Shown: positions 51,513 through 59,196 of the stretch, in pieces
How the letters are laid out: each line of letters opens with the position of its first letter
Numbering within the stretch: the stretch's first letter is position 1
Assembly (NCBI GenBank): GCA_964507445.1
Contig: CAZDQF010000013.1
Coordinates: forward strand, 1-64,000
Direction: 5' to 3'
Source of the DNA: GCA-2683135 sp964507445
GTDB taxonomy: Bacteria; Planctomycetota; GCA-002687715
DNA length: 64,000 bases
Notes under the pieces: model-generated
Databases searched by the model: none
Seen by the model: the letters and a program-made list of their open reading frames with translations, nothing else
Told to the model about the DNA's origin: nothing
Made by a program: the position numbers and the translations under genes

Positions 51513-51857
51513 CTACACCTCGAAGGACGGCGGCGCCTCGGGTACCGGCGCTTCTCCTTCAGGGAAGCCCAGTCCGCGGAGGTGTTGCCAGGTGTAGAGG
51601 CCGAGGCCGTGGTCGTCCGTGAAGGAGATCTGGAACGCGTAGGACCCCACCTCTTCCAGCGCCCGGAGTCGGACGTCGGGGAACTGCTCGGGATGCAGGG
51701 GCGGCTTCTCGCCCTCGTAGTGTCCCTGGCAGTGCGCGCAGGGACAGGCTGCGCGGAGATGGTCCAGGGGGTAGTGGAGGGTCTTGCCGTCGTCCCATGC
51801 GATGGAGAGAAGACGAGGCTCGATCAGCTCCACGCCGACCGGTCGGGATCCGCTCAT
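51513..51857 (-). CDS. DUF971-family protein
   Basis: 114 residues. VELIEPRLLSIAWDDGKTLHYPLDHLRAACPCAHCQG (residues 8-44) contains the CPCAHCQG cysteine cluster of DUF971, and FTDDHGLGLYTWQHLRGL is the conserved end. This domain is the N-terminal part of gamma-butyrobetaine hydroxylases and a partner of Fe-S carriers in many bacteria. Its ATG overlaps the Nfu stop (TAATG), so it is coupled with the Fe-S carrier. Confidence 0.9.
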   Translation of the reverse strand: MSGSRPVGVELIEPRLLSIAWDDGKTLHYPLDHLRAACPCAHCQGHYEGEKPPLHPEQFPDVRLRALEEVGSYAFQISFTDDHGLGLYTWQHLRGLGFPEGEAPVPEAPPSFEV

Positions 51858-52465
51858 TAGAACGCCGGGGAGTAGTACGGGTTGGTGCCAGCGGCGTGGT
51901 CCGTCGTATCGAGGATCTCGACGACGCCCGGGACCTTGGCTCGAATGGCCTGCTCCACGCCCTGCTTCAAGGTGGCCGTGGACGAAGCGCAGCCCTGGCA
52001 GCCGCCGCCCATCTTCACGTAGACGATGCCGTCCTTGATGTCCAGGAGAGTGATCACGCCGCCGTGGGAAGCGATGGCCGGGTTGATCTCGGATTCCAGG
52101 ATGGCCTCGATCTCCTTGCGCATGCGGACATCGCCGTCCGCGTCGGCGTTGGAGAGGGCGGCTTCACTCACGCAGGGCTCGCCGGTCAGCAAGTGGGCTC
52201 GAATGGTCGCCCCGATGTCCTTGGCCATGGTGCCCCACTCCGCGGTCTCCGACCGCGTCACGGTCAGCGACGGGCCGCGCATGAGGACGTGCTTGACTCC
52301 GTCGATGGTGAACAGCTGCTCCGCGAGGGGCGACCCCTTGGCGGACTCCTCGGTCCCGAAGTAGGCGGTGCCGTCGACCACGGTCCGGTCCACTTCGAAG
52401 TCGCACTTGGCGGGGTTCATCTGAGGCTTGGCGATGATCCGAATCTGTTGGGCTTCATCCGTCAT
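51857..52465 (-). CDS. NfuA/NifU-type Fe-S cluster carrier
   Basis: 202 residues from ATG 52465. The N-terminal Nfu domain (MNPAKCDFEVDRTV, LAEQLFTIDGVKHVLM, residues ~10-95) is followed by the NifU C-terminal domain with GGGCQGCASS (CxxC near 168) that holds a 4Fe-4S cluster at a dimer interface. It delivers clusters to apo-proteins in the cytoplasm. It is the first gene of the operon with DUF971, DUF4863 and the molybdenum-carrier-like gene. Confidence 0.92.
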   Translation of the reverse strand: MTDEAQQIRIIAKPQMNPAKCDFEVDRTVVDGTAYFGTEESAKGSPLAEQLFTIDGVKHVLMRGPSLTVTRSETAEWGTMAKDIGATIRAHLLTGEPCVSEAALSNADADGDVRMRKEIEAILESEINPAIASHGGVITLLDIKDGIVYVKMGGGCQGCASSTATLKQGVEQAIRAKVPGVVEILDTTDHAAGTNPYYSPAF

Positions 52466-52628
52466 GGTGGCCCCATGATAACGCGTCGCTGTCGGCTCAC
52501 CCGGCGGTGTCGGCGTGGGCGTTCCTCGAGTTGAGAAGATCGTGAAACACCCGCGTCCCCGCGTCGTAGTGAGACCCGGAGCGCGGTCCAATACAGGACC
52601 CGCGCCCGGAGGCTAGGAGCTCTGACCC

Positions 52629-53447
52629 ATGCGCGCTGCGGTAAGGTACTTCCTGGTAGTGATTTGCGTTCTGTCGGTCGCGTTCGCCCAAGGTGGTGAC
52701 GTCGGTTCGACGGGTCGGGGGCATGGCGCGGACGGCCGCGCCGCCGGGACCCGCCACAAGAAGTACCGGTTCGACGGCAGCATGCGGCCCCTCCTCAAGG
52801 CGGTGGTGCTTCCTTGGGACGCCGCTTCGATGCCCCTGGCTTCGGGACCGAGGGGCAGCTCGCGTTCCTGCTCGGTGGACGAGGCGGTCCGTGGGGAGGG
52901 TGGGTCGTCCCGGTGGTCCCTGCGCGACCAGCCGACCCTGGTGCTCCTCTACGATCCCAGCCGCGCCGTCGACCTGTTGCTCTGCGCTCGGCTGGACGAC
53001 GACCCGGCCTTCGTGGCGGCGTCCTACTACTTCAACCTGGTGAAGGTGGATCTGCGGACCACGGCGTCATCCAAGGGCGGCCGCCGCCGCGCCTCTCGGC
53101 CGCGCTCCAGGCCCGGGCAGCTTCTCGTGTACGACGCGGCGGGGAAGATGACGGGGCGGTTCACCACCAGCGCCTCCGCGGCTGACGTGGTGAGGGTGCT
53201 GGAGGGGGTGATCGCCGCCGCCTATGGCAGCGGTCAGGACAAGGGGAGCGAGGCCATCGAGGACATGCAGGACGTGCTGGCCCGTAACGCCTTGCTCAAG
53301 AACCAGCTCAAGCTGCAGGAGGCGCGCCTCGTGGACCCGCGAACGGGGCGGATCCGCGAGGCCGCATCCCAGCGGTTGCGGCGGCTTCGTCGTGAGCTGC
53401 GAACCCTCGAGACGGAGCGCCGCGGCCTCCTCGTGCGGAGGCGATGA
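52629..53447 (+). CDS. Secreted thioredoxin-fold-like protein with C-terminal coiled coil
   Basis: 272 residues, signal peptide (MRAAVRYFLVVICVLSVAFAQ). The middle has QPTLVLLYDPSRAVDLLLCARLDDD and PGQLLVYDAAGKMTGRFTTSASAADVVRVLEGV, the strand-helix order of a thioredoxin fold, but there is no CxxC. The last ~70 residues are a charged coiled coil rich in Arg. It may be a redox-inactive structural relative. Function unknown. Confidence 0.65.
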   Translation: MRAAVRYFLVVICVLSVAFAQGGDVGSTGRGHGADGRAAGTRHKKYRFDGSMRPLLKAVVLPWDAASMPLASGPRGSSRSCSVDEAVRGEGGSSRWSLRDQPTLVLLYDPSRAVDLLLCARLDDDPAFVAASYYFNLVKVDLRTTASSKGGRRRASRPRSRPGQLLVYDAAGKMTGRFTTSASAADVVRVLEGVIAAAYGSGQDKGSEAIEDMQDVLARNALLKNQLKLQEARLVDPRTGRIREAASQRLRRLRRELRTLETERRGLLVRRR

Positions 53448-53459
53448 TCCCGCCGAGGA

Positions 53460-53909
53460 TCAGTGGTGGTGGTCCGGCAACACCGCCGACATGGCTTCGC
53501 CTCCCGCCACCTTGACCACGTTCACGGACGCCCCGGGGATGTCCCCTTCCAGCGCCTCGTGGTTGAAGCGGTAGGCGTTGTCACCGATCTCCGGGTCGTG
53601 CTTCGACGGGATGGCGAGCTGCTTGCCGCCGTGAGCGAAGGAGAGGGTGGGAGGGCTGGCCACGACCATGGCCTTCAGGTCACCCTCATGGGCCCCGCTG
53701 TAGGTCCACATGATCATGGCTTGCTCGTCGTGGACGAACTGGAATTCGATCCACAGGTCGTCCGCCACCTTCACGAGCTCGCCGCCCATGGGGCCATGCA
53801 GGTGCGGGTGGTTATGCGAATGCTGGGCGGGCTCGGTCTGATCTCCGCAGGCTGACAGCAGCGCGATAAGGCAAACGGAAGTGGTGAGGAGTGTGGCAGC
53901 TCGGTTCAT
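53460..53909 (-). CDS. His-rich lipoprotein
   Basis: 149 residues from ATG 53909. Lipobox LLSAC (Cys ~21), followed at once by a histidine cluster (HSHNHPHLHGPMGG, ~30-43) and ending in DHHH. The first block resembles the HGPxGG start seen in small exported proteins of heavy-metal efflux loci; zinc or copper binding is likely. No efflux genes adjoin. The rest is a beta-sheet domain. Confidence 0.75.
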   Translation of the reverse strand: MNRAATLLTTSVCLIALLSACGDQTEPAQHSHNHPHLHGPMGGELVKVADDLWIEFQFVHDEQAMIMWTYSGAHEGDLKAMVVASPPTLSFAHGGKQLAIPSKHDPEIGDNAYRFNHEALEGDIPGASVNVVKVAGGEAMSAVLPDHHH

Positions 53910-53987
53910 AGCGGTCTCTCTCGTGAGTGTCTCGTGCATACGCCGCCCGGTTCGCTGTCGCGGCGAGCCCTCGTTATCATCAGGGTC

Positions 53988-55064
53988 ATGCCTGACCCGA
54001 CACGGGTTGAACGGTACCGACGGTTTGCGTTGATTGCGAGCGCCGGCCTGTTCGGTTTTCTCCTATACAGGGTGCTGGAGCCCTTCCTGGCGGCCCTCTG
54101 CTGGGCGGCGATCCTGAGCCTGGCCATCTGGCCGGGCTACATGGTCGTCCGTCGTCGCCTGTCCGGCGGGAGTTGGGTCGCTCCGACCCTCGCCGTGGGG
54201 GTGGTCGCCGTGGTCATCCTGGCGCCCATGGGGACCGTCGGTTTGCTCCTGGCCATGGAGACCCGGGACCTGGCGACGGAGCTTCAATCCTGGCTCCTCT
54301 CCGACCCCGACCTGCCGGCCACGCTCCGCACCTTCCCGATCGGGGGGGAGGGCTTGTCGGATCACCTCCTCCGGTGGCGGCAGGCGCCGGAGAGCCTGTC
54401 CCAGGTCCTCAGCCAGAACACGGAGGGCGTGCTCGGGCTGGCGAGTCGGGCGGCGACCAACGTGGGGCGCAACGCGTTCAAGTTCCTGGTCTGCATCTTC
54501 AGCATGTGGTTTCTGCTCCGCCGTGGTGATGAGCTGCGGGACCAGATCGCGGTCCTCTGTCGCCGCGTGGGCGGCGCCCGCGGTGAGGAGCTGCTGGCCC
54601 GGGTCAAGGTCACGGTGCGGGCGACGTTCTACGGACTGGTCATGACCGCGCTTGTGCAGGCGGTGCTCACGTCGCTCGGGTTCTGGGTCGCCGGGTCTCC
54701 CTACCCGCTCGTCCTCGGCGCGCTCGTCTTCGTGTTCTCATTCATCCCCTTTGGCCCTCCCCTGGTGTGGGGGCCCGCCGCCCTGGCGATCCTGTTCGAC
54801 GGACGTCCCGGGTGGGGGATCGCCATGTTGATCTGGGGAGCGCTGGTCGTCAGCAGCATGGACAACGTGCTGCGGCCCATCTTCATCGGGCAGGCCACCA
54901 AGATGCCGGTCATCCTGGTGTTCATGGGGGTCATCGGCGGGGCGACGGCCTTCGGCATGGTGGGGCTGTTCCTCGGCCCGGTGATCATGGCGGTGGCGCA
55001 GGCCATCTGGGAGGATTGGGTGGCGCACAAGGATGACCCGCGGCCCGCGGAGGTGACTTCATGA
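53988..55064 (+). CDS. AI-2E/PerM-family membrane transporter
   Basis: 358 residues from ATG 53988. About eight transmembrane helices, with a cytoplasmic segment between the third and fourth (~105-150) and the family end block MPVILVFMGVIGGATAFGMVGLFLGPVIMAVA (~305-336). Related proteins include TqsA and Na+/H+ antiporter-type members; the substrate is not readable. Its stop overlaps the next start (ATGATG), so the SGNH hydrolase gene is coupled. Confidence 0.9.
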   Translation: MPDPTRVERYRRFALIASAGLFGFLLYRVLEPFLAALCWAAILSLAIWPGYMVVRRRLSGGSWVAPTLAVGVVAVVILAPMGTVGLLLAMETRDLATELQSWLLSDPDLPATLRTFPIGGEGLSDHLLRWRQAPESLSQVLSQNTEGVLGLASRAATNVGRNAFKFLVCIFSMWFLLRRGDELRDQIAVLCRRVGGARGEELLARVKVTVRATFYGLVMTALVQAVLTSLGFWVAGSPYPLVLGALVFVFSFIPFGPPLVWGPAALAILFDGRPGWGIAMLIWGALVVSSMDNVLRPIFIGQATKMPVILVFMGVIGGATAFGMVGLFLGPVIMAVAQAIWEDWVAHKDDPRPAEVTS

Positions 55065-56128
55065 TGAAGGGAGCGCTCTGGCTTGCCCTGTTCTCGTGCC
55101 CGGCCATGGGCCAGGATCTGACATGGACGGACGCCTCCGGCCTGTCCGTGGAAGGGAAGGGATGGGCCGACACCCTGGCCTTCTACGACCGGCTCCCGGC
55201 GCGTGCTCAGGGGGTGGTGAGAGCCCCGGTCTGGAAGCTGAGCCGCCACACCGCGGGGTTGTGTGTCCGGTTCGTGAGCGCGACGCCACAGCTCCATGTT
55301 CGTTGGGAGTTGACGTCGTCGCGGCTGGCCATGCCGCACATGCCGGCCACCGGCGTCAGCGGTGTGGATCTCTACCTGAGGACGCCGACCGGTTGGCGGT
55401 GGGCGGCGGCCACAAGACCTACGGCTCAGACCGGCAGCGCCCGGCTGTTCCACGGACTCGATGCCGGAGATCGGGAGTGGATGCTCTATCTCCCGCTCTA
55501 CAACGGACTCAGCAAGCTCGAGTTGGGGACTCCGAAGGGGCGCCCGGTGAAGCGAGCGCGGCCGCGGCCGGCCTCTCGCAACAAGCCCATGGTGTTCTAC
55601 GGCACCTCCATCACCCAGGGTGGTTGCGCCTCTCGTCCGGGGATGTGCCACGCGGCGATCCTGGGTCGTCGGCTCGATCGGCCCGTGATCAACCTCGGCT
55701 TCTCCGGAAACGGACGCATGGACCCGGAGGTGGGCGTGCTGATGGCGGAGATCGACGCCAGCGTCTACGTCGTGGATTGTCTCCCCAACATGAACGGCAA
55801 GCTCGTGGATGCGCGGGCCCGGCCGTTCGTGCGTGCCCTGCGGGCCGCCCGCCCCAAGGTCCCCATCGTCCTCGTGGAGGACCGCTCCTACGACGACGCC
55901 TACCTCAACCGCGGGCGGGCCGACACGAACCGGCAGAACCGGGCGGCCTTGGGACGAGCGTTCCGGAGCCTGAAGAAGGCGGGGTTGAGCCGGTTGTACT
56001 ACGTTGATGGGGGCTCACTTCTCGGATCGGATGGAGACGCTACGGTTGACGGCTCCCATCCCACGGATCTGGGCTTCATGCGCCAGGCGGACGCGCTGCA
56101 GCCCGTGCTGGAGCGGTGCCTGCGGTGA
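55061..56128 (+). CDS. Exported SGNH/GDSL-family esterase
   Basis: 355 residues with a signal peptide (MMKGALWLALFSCPAMG). An N-terminal beta domain is followed by a GDSL hydrolase domain opening FYGTSITQGG (Ser ~183), NLGFSGNG (~211), and the catalytic Asp/His in DGSHPTDLG (~330-333). Probable carbohydrate or lipid esterase acting outside the cytoplasm. Translationally coupled to the transporter gene. Confidence 0.9.
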   Translation: MMKGALWLALFSCPAMGQDLTWTDASGLSVEGKGWADTLAFYDRLPARAQGVVRAPVWKLSRHTAGLCVRFVSATPQLHVRWELTSSRLAMPHMPATGVSGVDLYLRTPTGWRWAAATRPTAQTGSARLFHGLDAGDREWMLYLPLYNGLSKLELGTPKGRPVKRARPRPASRNKPMVFYGTSITQGGCASRPGMCHAAILGRRLDRPVINLGFSGNGRMDPEVGVLMAEIDASVYVVDCLPNMNGKLVDARARPFVRALRAARPKVPIVLVEDRSYDDAYLNRGRADTNRQNRAALGRAFRSLKKAGLSRLYYVDGGSLLGSDGDATVDGSHPTDLGFMRQADALQPVLERCLR

Positions 56129-56149
56129 GGCCCCGCGACCGGAGTTGAC

Positions 56150-56671
56150 ATGCCATTCCTGATCCTGATTCTCTGGCTGGGCCTCGAGTGCTGGGTGGTC
56201 TCCCTGGTGGGGGATGCCCTGGACAGCCTGGCGCTTGCCATCTGGCTTGCCGTCGGCACCTCCTTCGTCGGTATATCCATCCTGGGGCGGTCGCGGGACA
56301 AGCTCTCTCCCGATCGGATGAACGCCCTGCTCATGGCCGGAGGGGGCGACCCAGGCAACGCCCTGATGGCCGTCGTGGGGCCGTTGGTAGGGGGGGCGCT
56401 CCTGGTGTTCCCGGGGTTCATCACGGACGGTCTCGGCCTGCTGGTGTTGTTCCCACCCACACGGGCGCTGTTGTCATCGGTGCTGAAGAAGCTGGTCTTC
56501 CTGGCCCTCAAGCGGCAGCTGCAGAGCGGCCTGGCGGCACAGGGCATGCGACCGGAGGACCTGGAGAAGGCGTTCGCGTCCATGAAGCAGGGGGCCGGGA
56601 GGCCTGGCGCCAGCGGCGGTGGTCGTGAGGACCCGCCCGCTCGGGAGGCGGACTTCACCGTCATCGACTGA
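56150..56671 (+). CDS. FxsA-family membrane protein
   Basis: 173 residues. Four hydrophobic stretches with the FxsA hallmark GALLVFPGFITDGLGLLVLFPPTR (~83-106), longer C-terminal tail than E. coli FxsA. FxsA overproduction relieves T7 exclusion by the F plasmid in E. coli; its normal role is unknown. It follows the SGNH gene after 21 bp. Confidence 0.9.
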   Translation: MPFLILILWLGLECWVVSLVGDALDSLALAIWLAVGTSFVGISILGRSRDKLSPDRMNALLMAGGGDPGNALMAVVGPLVGGALLVFPGFITDGLGLLVLFPPTRALLSSVLKKLVFLALKRQLQSGLAAQGMRPEDLEKAFASMKQGAGRPGASGGGREDPPAREADFTVID

Positions 56672-56737
56672 TGTCGCGTCGGCGGTCATGGCGTGGCCGC
56701 GGTCCCGCAGGTGCTGCTTCCGGCTAACATGCTGCCC

Positions 56738-58066
56738 ATGCGCAGCATCCTGTTCCTCATGGTCGTCGCCGGGTCTGCGATGGCGCAGCGCCCGGAAGAG
56801 CTCCTTGCAGCCGGCCCCATGGTGGGGCACGTCACCGAGACCCAGGTCTCCCTCTGGGTGCGCACCGCCGTGCCCGCGCGGGTCGCGTTCAAGTACTGGC
56901 CCGAAGGGAACATGGACGCGGCGCGGTGGTCCCGGACCGTGACCACCCGCCGGGAGGACGCCCTGTGCACGACCGTGACCATCGGCAGCCTGCCGTTCGG
57001 TGTCCGTTATCGCTTTGGCGTCGCGGTCAACGGTGACCTGGCGTCGCTCCCGTACAAGACCGGCTTCAAGACCCAGCCTCACTGGCGCTGGAGGCGACCG
57101 CCGCCGGACCTGACCGTGGCCATAGGGTCCTGCGCCTACGTGAACGACCCGCCGTTCGATCGGCCGGGGAAGCCCTACGGGGCGCCGGACTACGGCATCT
57201 TCGACTCCATCGCGCGGGCCCAGCCGGACCTCATGCTGTGGATGGGGGACAACATCTACCTGCGGGAGCCGGACTGGTCGTCCGCGTCCGGGATCCTGGA
57301 TCGCTACAAGAAGAGCCGTGGACTGCCTGCGCTACAGCCGCTGCTGGCGGCCTGTCCCCATTACGCCACCTGGGACGACCACGACTTCGGCAGCAACAAC
57401 TCGGATTGGACCAATCCGCTGCGGGACGCCGCGCTGCGAGCCTTCAAGTTGTTCTGGGCCAACCCCGGCCATGGCCTCCCGGACGCCGCCGGCGTGTTCA
57501 CCCGCTTCACCTGGGCGGACGTGGAGTTCTTCCTCCTCGATGACCGCTATCACCGGTCGCCCAACGGTGCGCCCCGCACCATGTGGGGGTCGCGGCAGCT
57601 GGACTGGCTGGGGGACGCGCTGGTCAGCAGCGAGCACCCGTTCAAGGTGATCGTCAACGGGAACCAGGTGTTGAACGGGAACGTGGGCCCGGGGGTGGAA
57701 TCCGCGGCCCACTTCAAGGCTGACCTGACGCGTCTCTTGAAGGTGATCGAAGAGCGTAGGGTCAGCGGGGTGGTCATCCTCTCGGGGGACCGCCATCACA
57801 CGGAATTGCTCAAGCTCGGAGACGGCCCGCCGATCTATGAGTTCACCAGTTCGCCGCTGCTCTCCGGTCTCCACGACAAGTTGTCGCCAGTGGAGGCCAG
57901 CAATCCGCTGCGGGTCCCGGGGACCCTGTTCAACGCCGAGCGCAACTTCGGGATGCTCCGCTTCACCGGGGAAGGGAAGGAGCGGGCGGTGACGTTTGAG
58001 TGCGTTGACAAGGACGGGGGCTCGCAGTGGACCCGCACGGTCAAGCTGTCAGAGCTCGCCCGCTGA
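56738..58066 (+). CDS. PhoD-like alkaline phosphatase / phosphodiesterase
   Basis: 442 residues from ATG 56738 (signal peptide MRSILFLMVVAGSAMA). N-terminal fibronectin-like PhoD_N domain (about 25-115, GPMVGHVTETQVSLWVRT), then the metallophosphatase core: AIGSCAYVND (~130), MLWMGDNIYLREPDW (~168), WDDHDFGSNNS (~213), and GDRHHTEL (~350). Ca/Fe-dependent exported phosphatase of the PhoD family that supplies phosphate from phosphodiesters. Confidence 0.92.
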   Translation: MRSILFLMVVAGSAMAQRPEELLAAGPMVGHVTETQVSLWVRTAVPARVAFKYWPEGNMDAARWSRTVTTRREDALCTTVTIGSLPFGVRYRFGVAVNGDLASLPYKTGFKTQPHWRWRRPPPDLTVAIGSCAYVNDPPFDRPGKPYGAPDYGIFDSIARAQPDLMLWMGDNIYLREPDWSSASGILDRYKKSRGLPALQPLLAACPHYATWDDHDFGSNNSDWTNPLRDAALRAFKLFWANPGHGLPDAAGVFTRFTWADVEFFLLDDRYHRSPNGAPRTMWGSRQLDWLGDALVSSEHPFKVIVNGNQVLNGNVGPGVESAAHFKADLTRLLKVIEERRVSGVVILSGDRHHTELLKLGDGPPIYEFTSSPLLSGLHDKLSPVEASNPLRVPGTLFNAERNFGMLRFTGEGKERAVTFECVDKDGGSQWTRTVKLSELAR

Positions 58067-58098
58067 AGGACGCGGCTGTCGAGGCCGGCGGAGGCGGG

Positions 58099-58473
58099 TC
58101 AGTCGGAAGCCTCCAGGGCGTCCTTCAGTAGCTTCTCCACGTGGAGGAGCGCCGCCCGATAGCGGTTCCGCTCCTCTTCGATCTCGTGGTAACGCTCGAC
58201 GAAGCTGGAGAGCTCCTTCACGGTGCCCTCGGCCGGCTCCGTGGCCCCCTGACGTAGCTTCGCGGACTTGCGATCTGCCTTGCGGCGCCGCCGCTTGCTG
58301 TCCTCCGTGAGGAGACCGAGCAAGGACTTGGCGCGCCCATACATGATGGGATAGATGTTGTGCCCAGCCTGCTCGGCGGCCTCACGGATCTGCGCGTAAG
58401 GGCTGTCCCCGTGCTCCTTCAGGTAATCCAGGATGAAGGCCATTGCAGGGGAGTTGCTCGACTTGTCAGTCAC
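58099..58473 (-). CDS. Small winged-helix-like protein with coiled-coil tail
   Basis: 124 residues from GTG 58473 (AGAGG upstream, spacing 6); ATG 58443 is an alternative that trims 10 residues. N-terminal helix-turn-helix-like segment (FILDYLKEHGDSPYAQIREAAEQAGHNIYPIMYGRAK), basic middle (KRRRRKADRKSAKLRQG), C-terminal coiled coil (ELSSFVERYHEIEEERNRYRAALLHVEKLL). Probably DNA- or RNA-binding. It abuts the sequence gap at 58.58 kb but is complete. Confidence 0.65.
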   Translation of the reverse strand: MTDKSSNSPAMAFILDYLKEHGDSPYAQIREAAEQAGHNIYPIMYGRAKSLLGLLTEDSKRRRRKADRKSAKLRQGATEPAEGTVKELSSFVERYHEIEEERNRYRAALLHVEKLLKDALEASD

Positions 58474-58582
58474 AGGGACCTCTATTGACTTGGAACCAAT
58501 GGGGGGGCAGGGGGGCGGGGCGGGGGGGGCGCCCCCCCGGCGCGCCCCGGCGCAGGGGCAGGCCGAGTTATAAATGTTGGGG

Positions 58583-58592
58583 NNNNNNNNNN
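58583..58592. other. Assembly gap (10 N)
   Basis: A run of ten Ns. The flanking 58499-58680 sequence is G-rich and low-complexity and holds no gene I can support. Confidence 0.98.
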
Positions 58593-58622
58593 CCACCGCC
58601 GGCATCCTTGCCGGGCTGGCCG

Positions 58623-58653
<31 letters not shown>

Positions 58654-58678
58654 TCGCCCCGCCGGTCGGTCAGCGGGC

Positions 58679-59023
58679 TCAGGAGTAGCCGTACTTCTCC
58701 TTGTTGGCCGTCACCTCTTCGGGGCTCGGTTTGTGGGTGTCTTCGTCGGCCTCCGCGGTCTCGAAGTTGTCGCGGTCGTCGTCGCACTTGGCGTTCAATT
58801 CGATGTCGTCAGAGAACACGTCCGGCACGGAGTCATCCTGGAAGATGGCCTCCCACGGACAGGCGGGTTCGCAGGCGCCGCAGTCGATGCACTCGTCCGG
58901 CGAGATGTAGAGCATGTTGGGGTAGTCGCCCCCGGTCGGCTTGTAGAAGCAGTCCACCGGGCACTCAGCCACACACGCGGTGTCGACGTTGTCCTTGCAG
59001 AGTTGGGTTACGACCCACGTCAT
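58679..59023 (-). CDS. Seven-iron ferredoxin (3Fe-4S + 4Fe-4S)
   Basis: 114 residues from ATG 59023. Cysteines 9, 17, 21 and 25 followed by the classic CIDCGACEPACP (45, 48, 51, 55), plus DCFYKPTG after the first group, in the Azotobacter-type 7Fe ferredoxin arrangement; the second Cys of the first CxxC is missing, as in the 3Fe-4S form. Small cytoplasmic electron carrier. The acidic C-terminal tail (~70-105) is typical. A 23-bp perfect palindrome lies ~150 bp upstream. Confidence 0.92.
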   Translation of the reverse strand: MTWVVTQLCKDNVDTACVAECPVDCFYKPTGGDYPNMLYISPDECIDCGACEPACPWEAIFQDDSVPDVFSDDIELNAKCDDDRDNFETAEADEDTHKPSPEEVTANKEKYGYS

Positions 59024-59173
59024 CGTCTCGCTCCAGTCAGGTTCCGTGATGAGGAGAGGGGGCGCGGATGGCTCCCCCTGTCGGGGCGGGTATGGCCACC
59101 CCACTGAGAGAATCACCGCAAGTGGACCACGGTTCAAGTCCTTGTAGGGGCATCGTTTCCCGGTTCTTGTGGC

Positions 59174-59196
59174 AATATGAGACTCAGTCTCATATT
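59174..59196. promoter_or_regulatory. 23-bp perfect palindrome, candidate operator
   Basis: AATATGAGACT (59174-59184), one central C, AGTCTCATATT (59186-59196): eleven perfectly paired bases each side, markedly AT-rich against the surroundings. It overlaps the SNF2 stop codon and lies ~150 bp upstream of the ferredoxin start. No T-run follows on either strand, so operator is favoured over terminator. Confidence 0.55.

Noticed and set aside
59080..59152. tRNA gene: GGTTCAAGTCC (59131-59141) looks like a T-arm with a tagggg acceptor-like end
   Set aside because: One T-stem pair mismatches, and no 5' acceptor arm (gccccta) or D/anticodon arms are found at any usual distance upstream. A 3' tRNA remnant from an integration event remains possible but cannot be supported.
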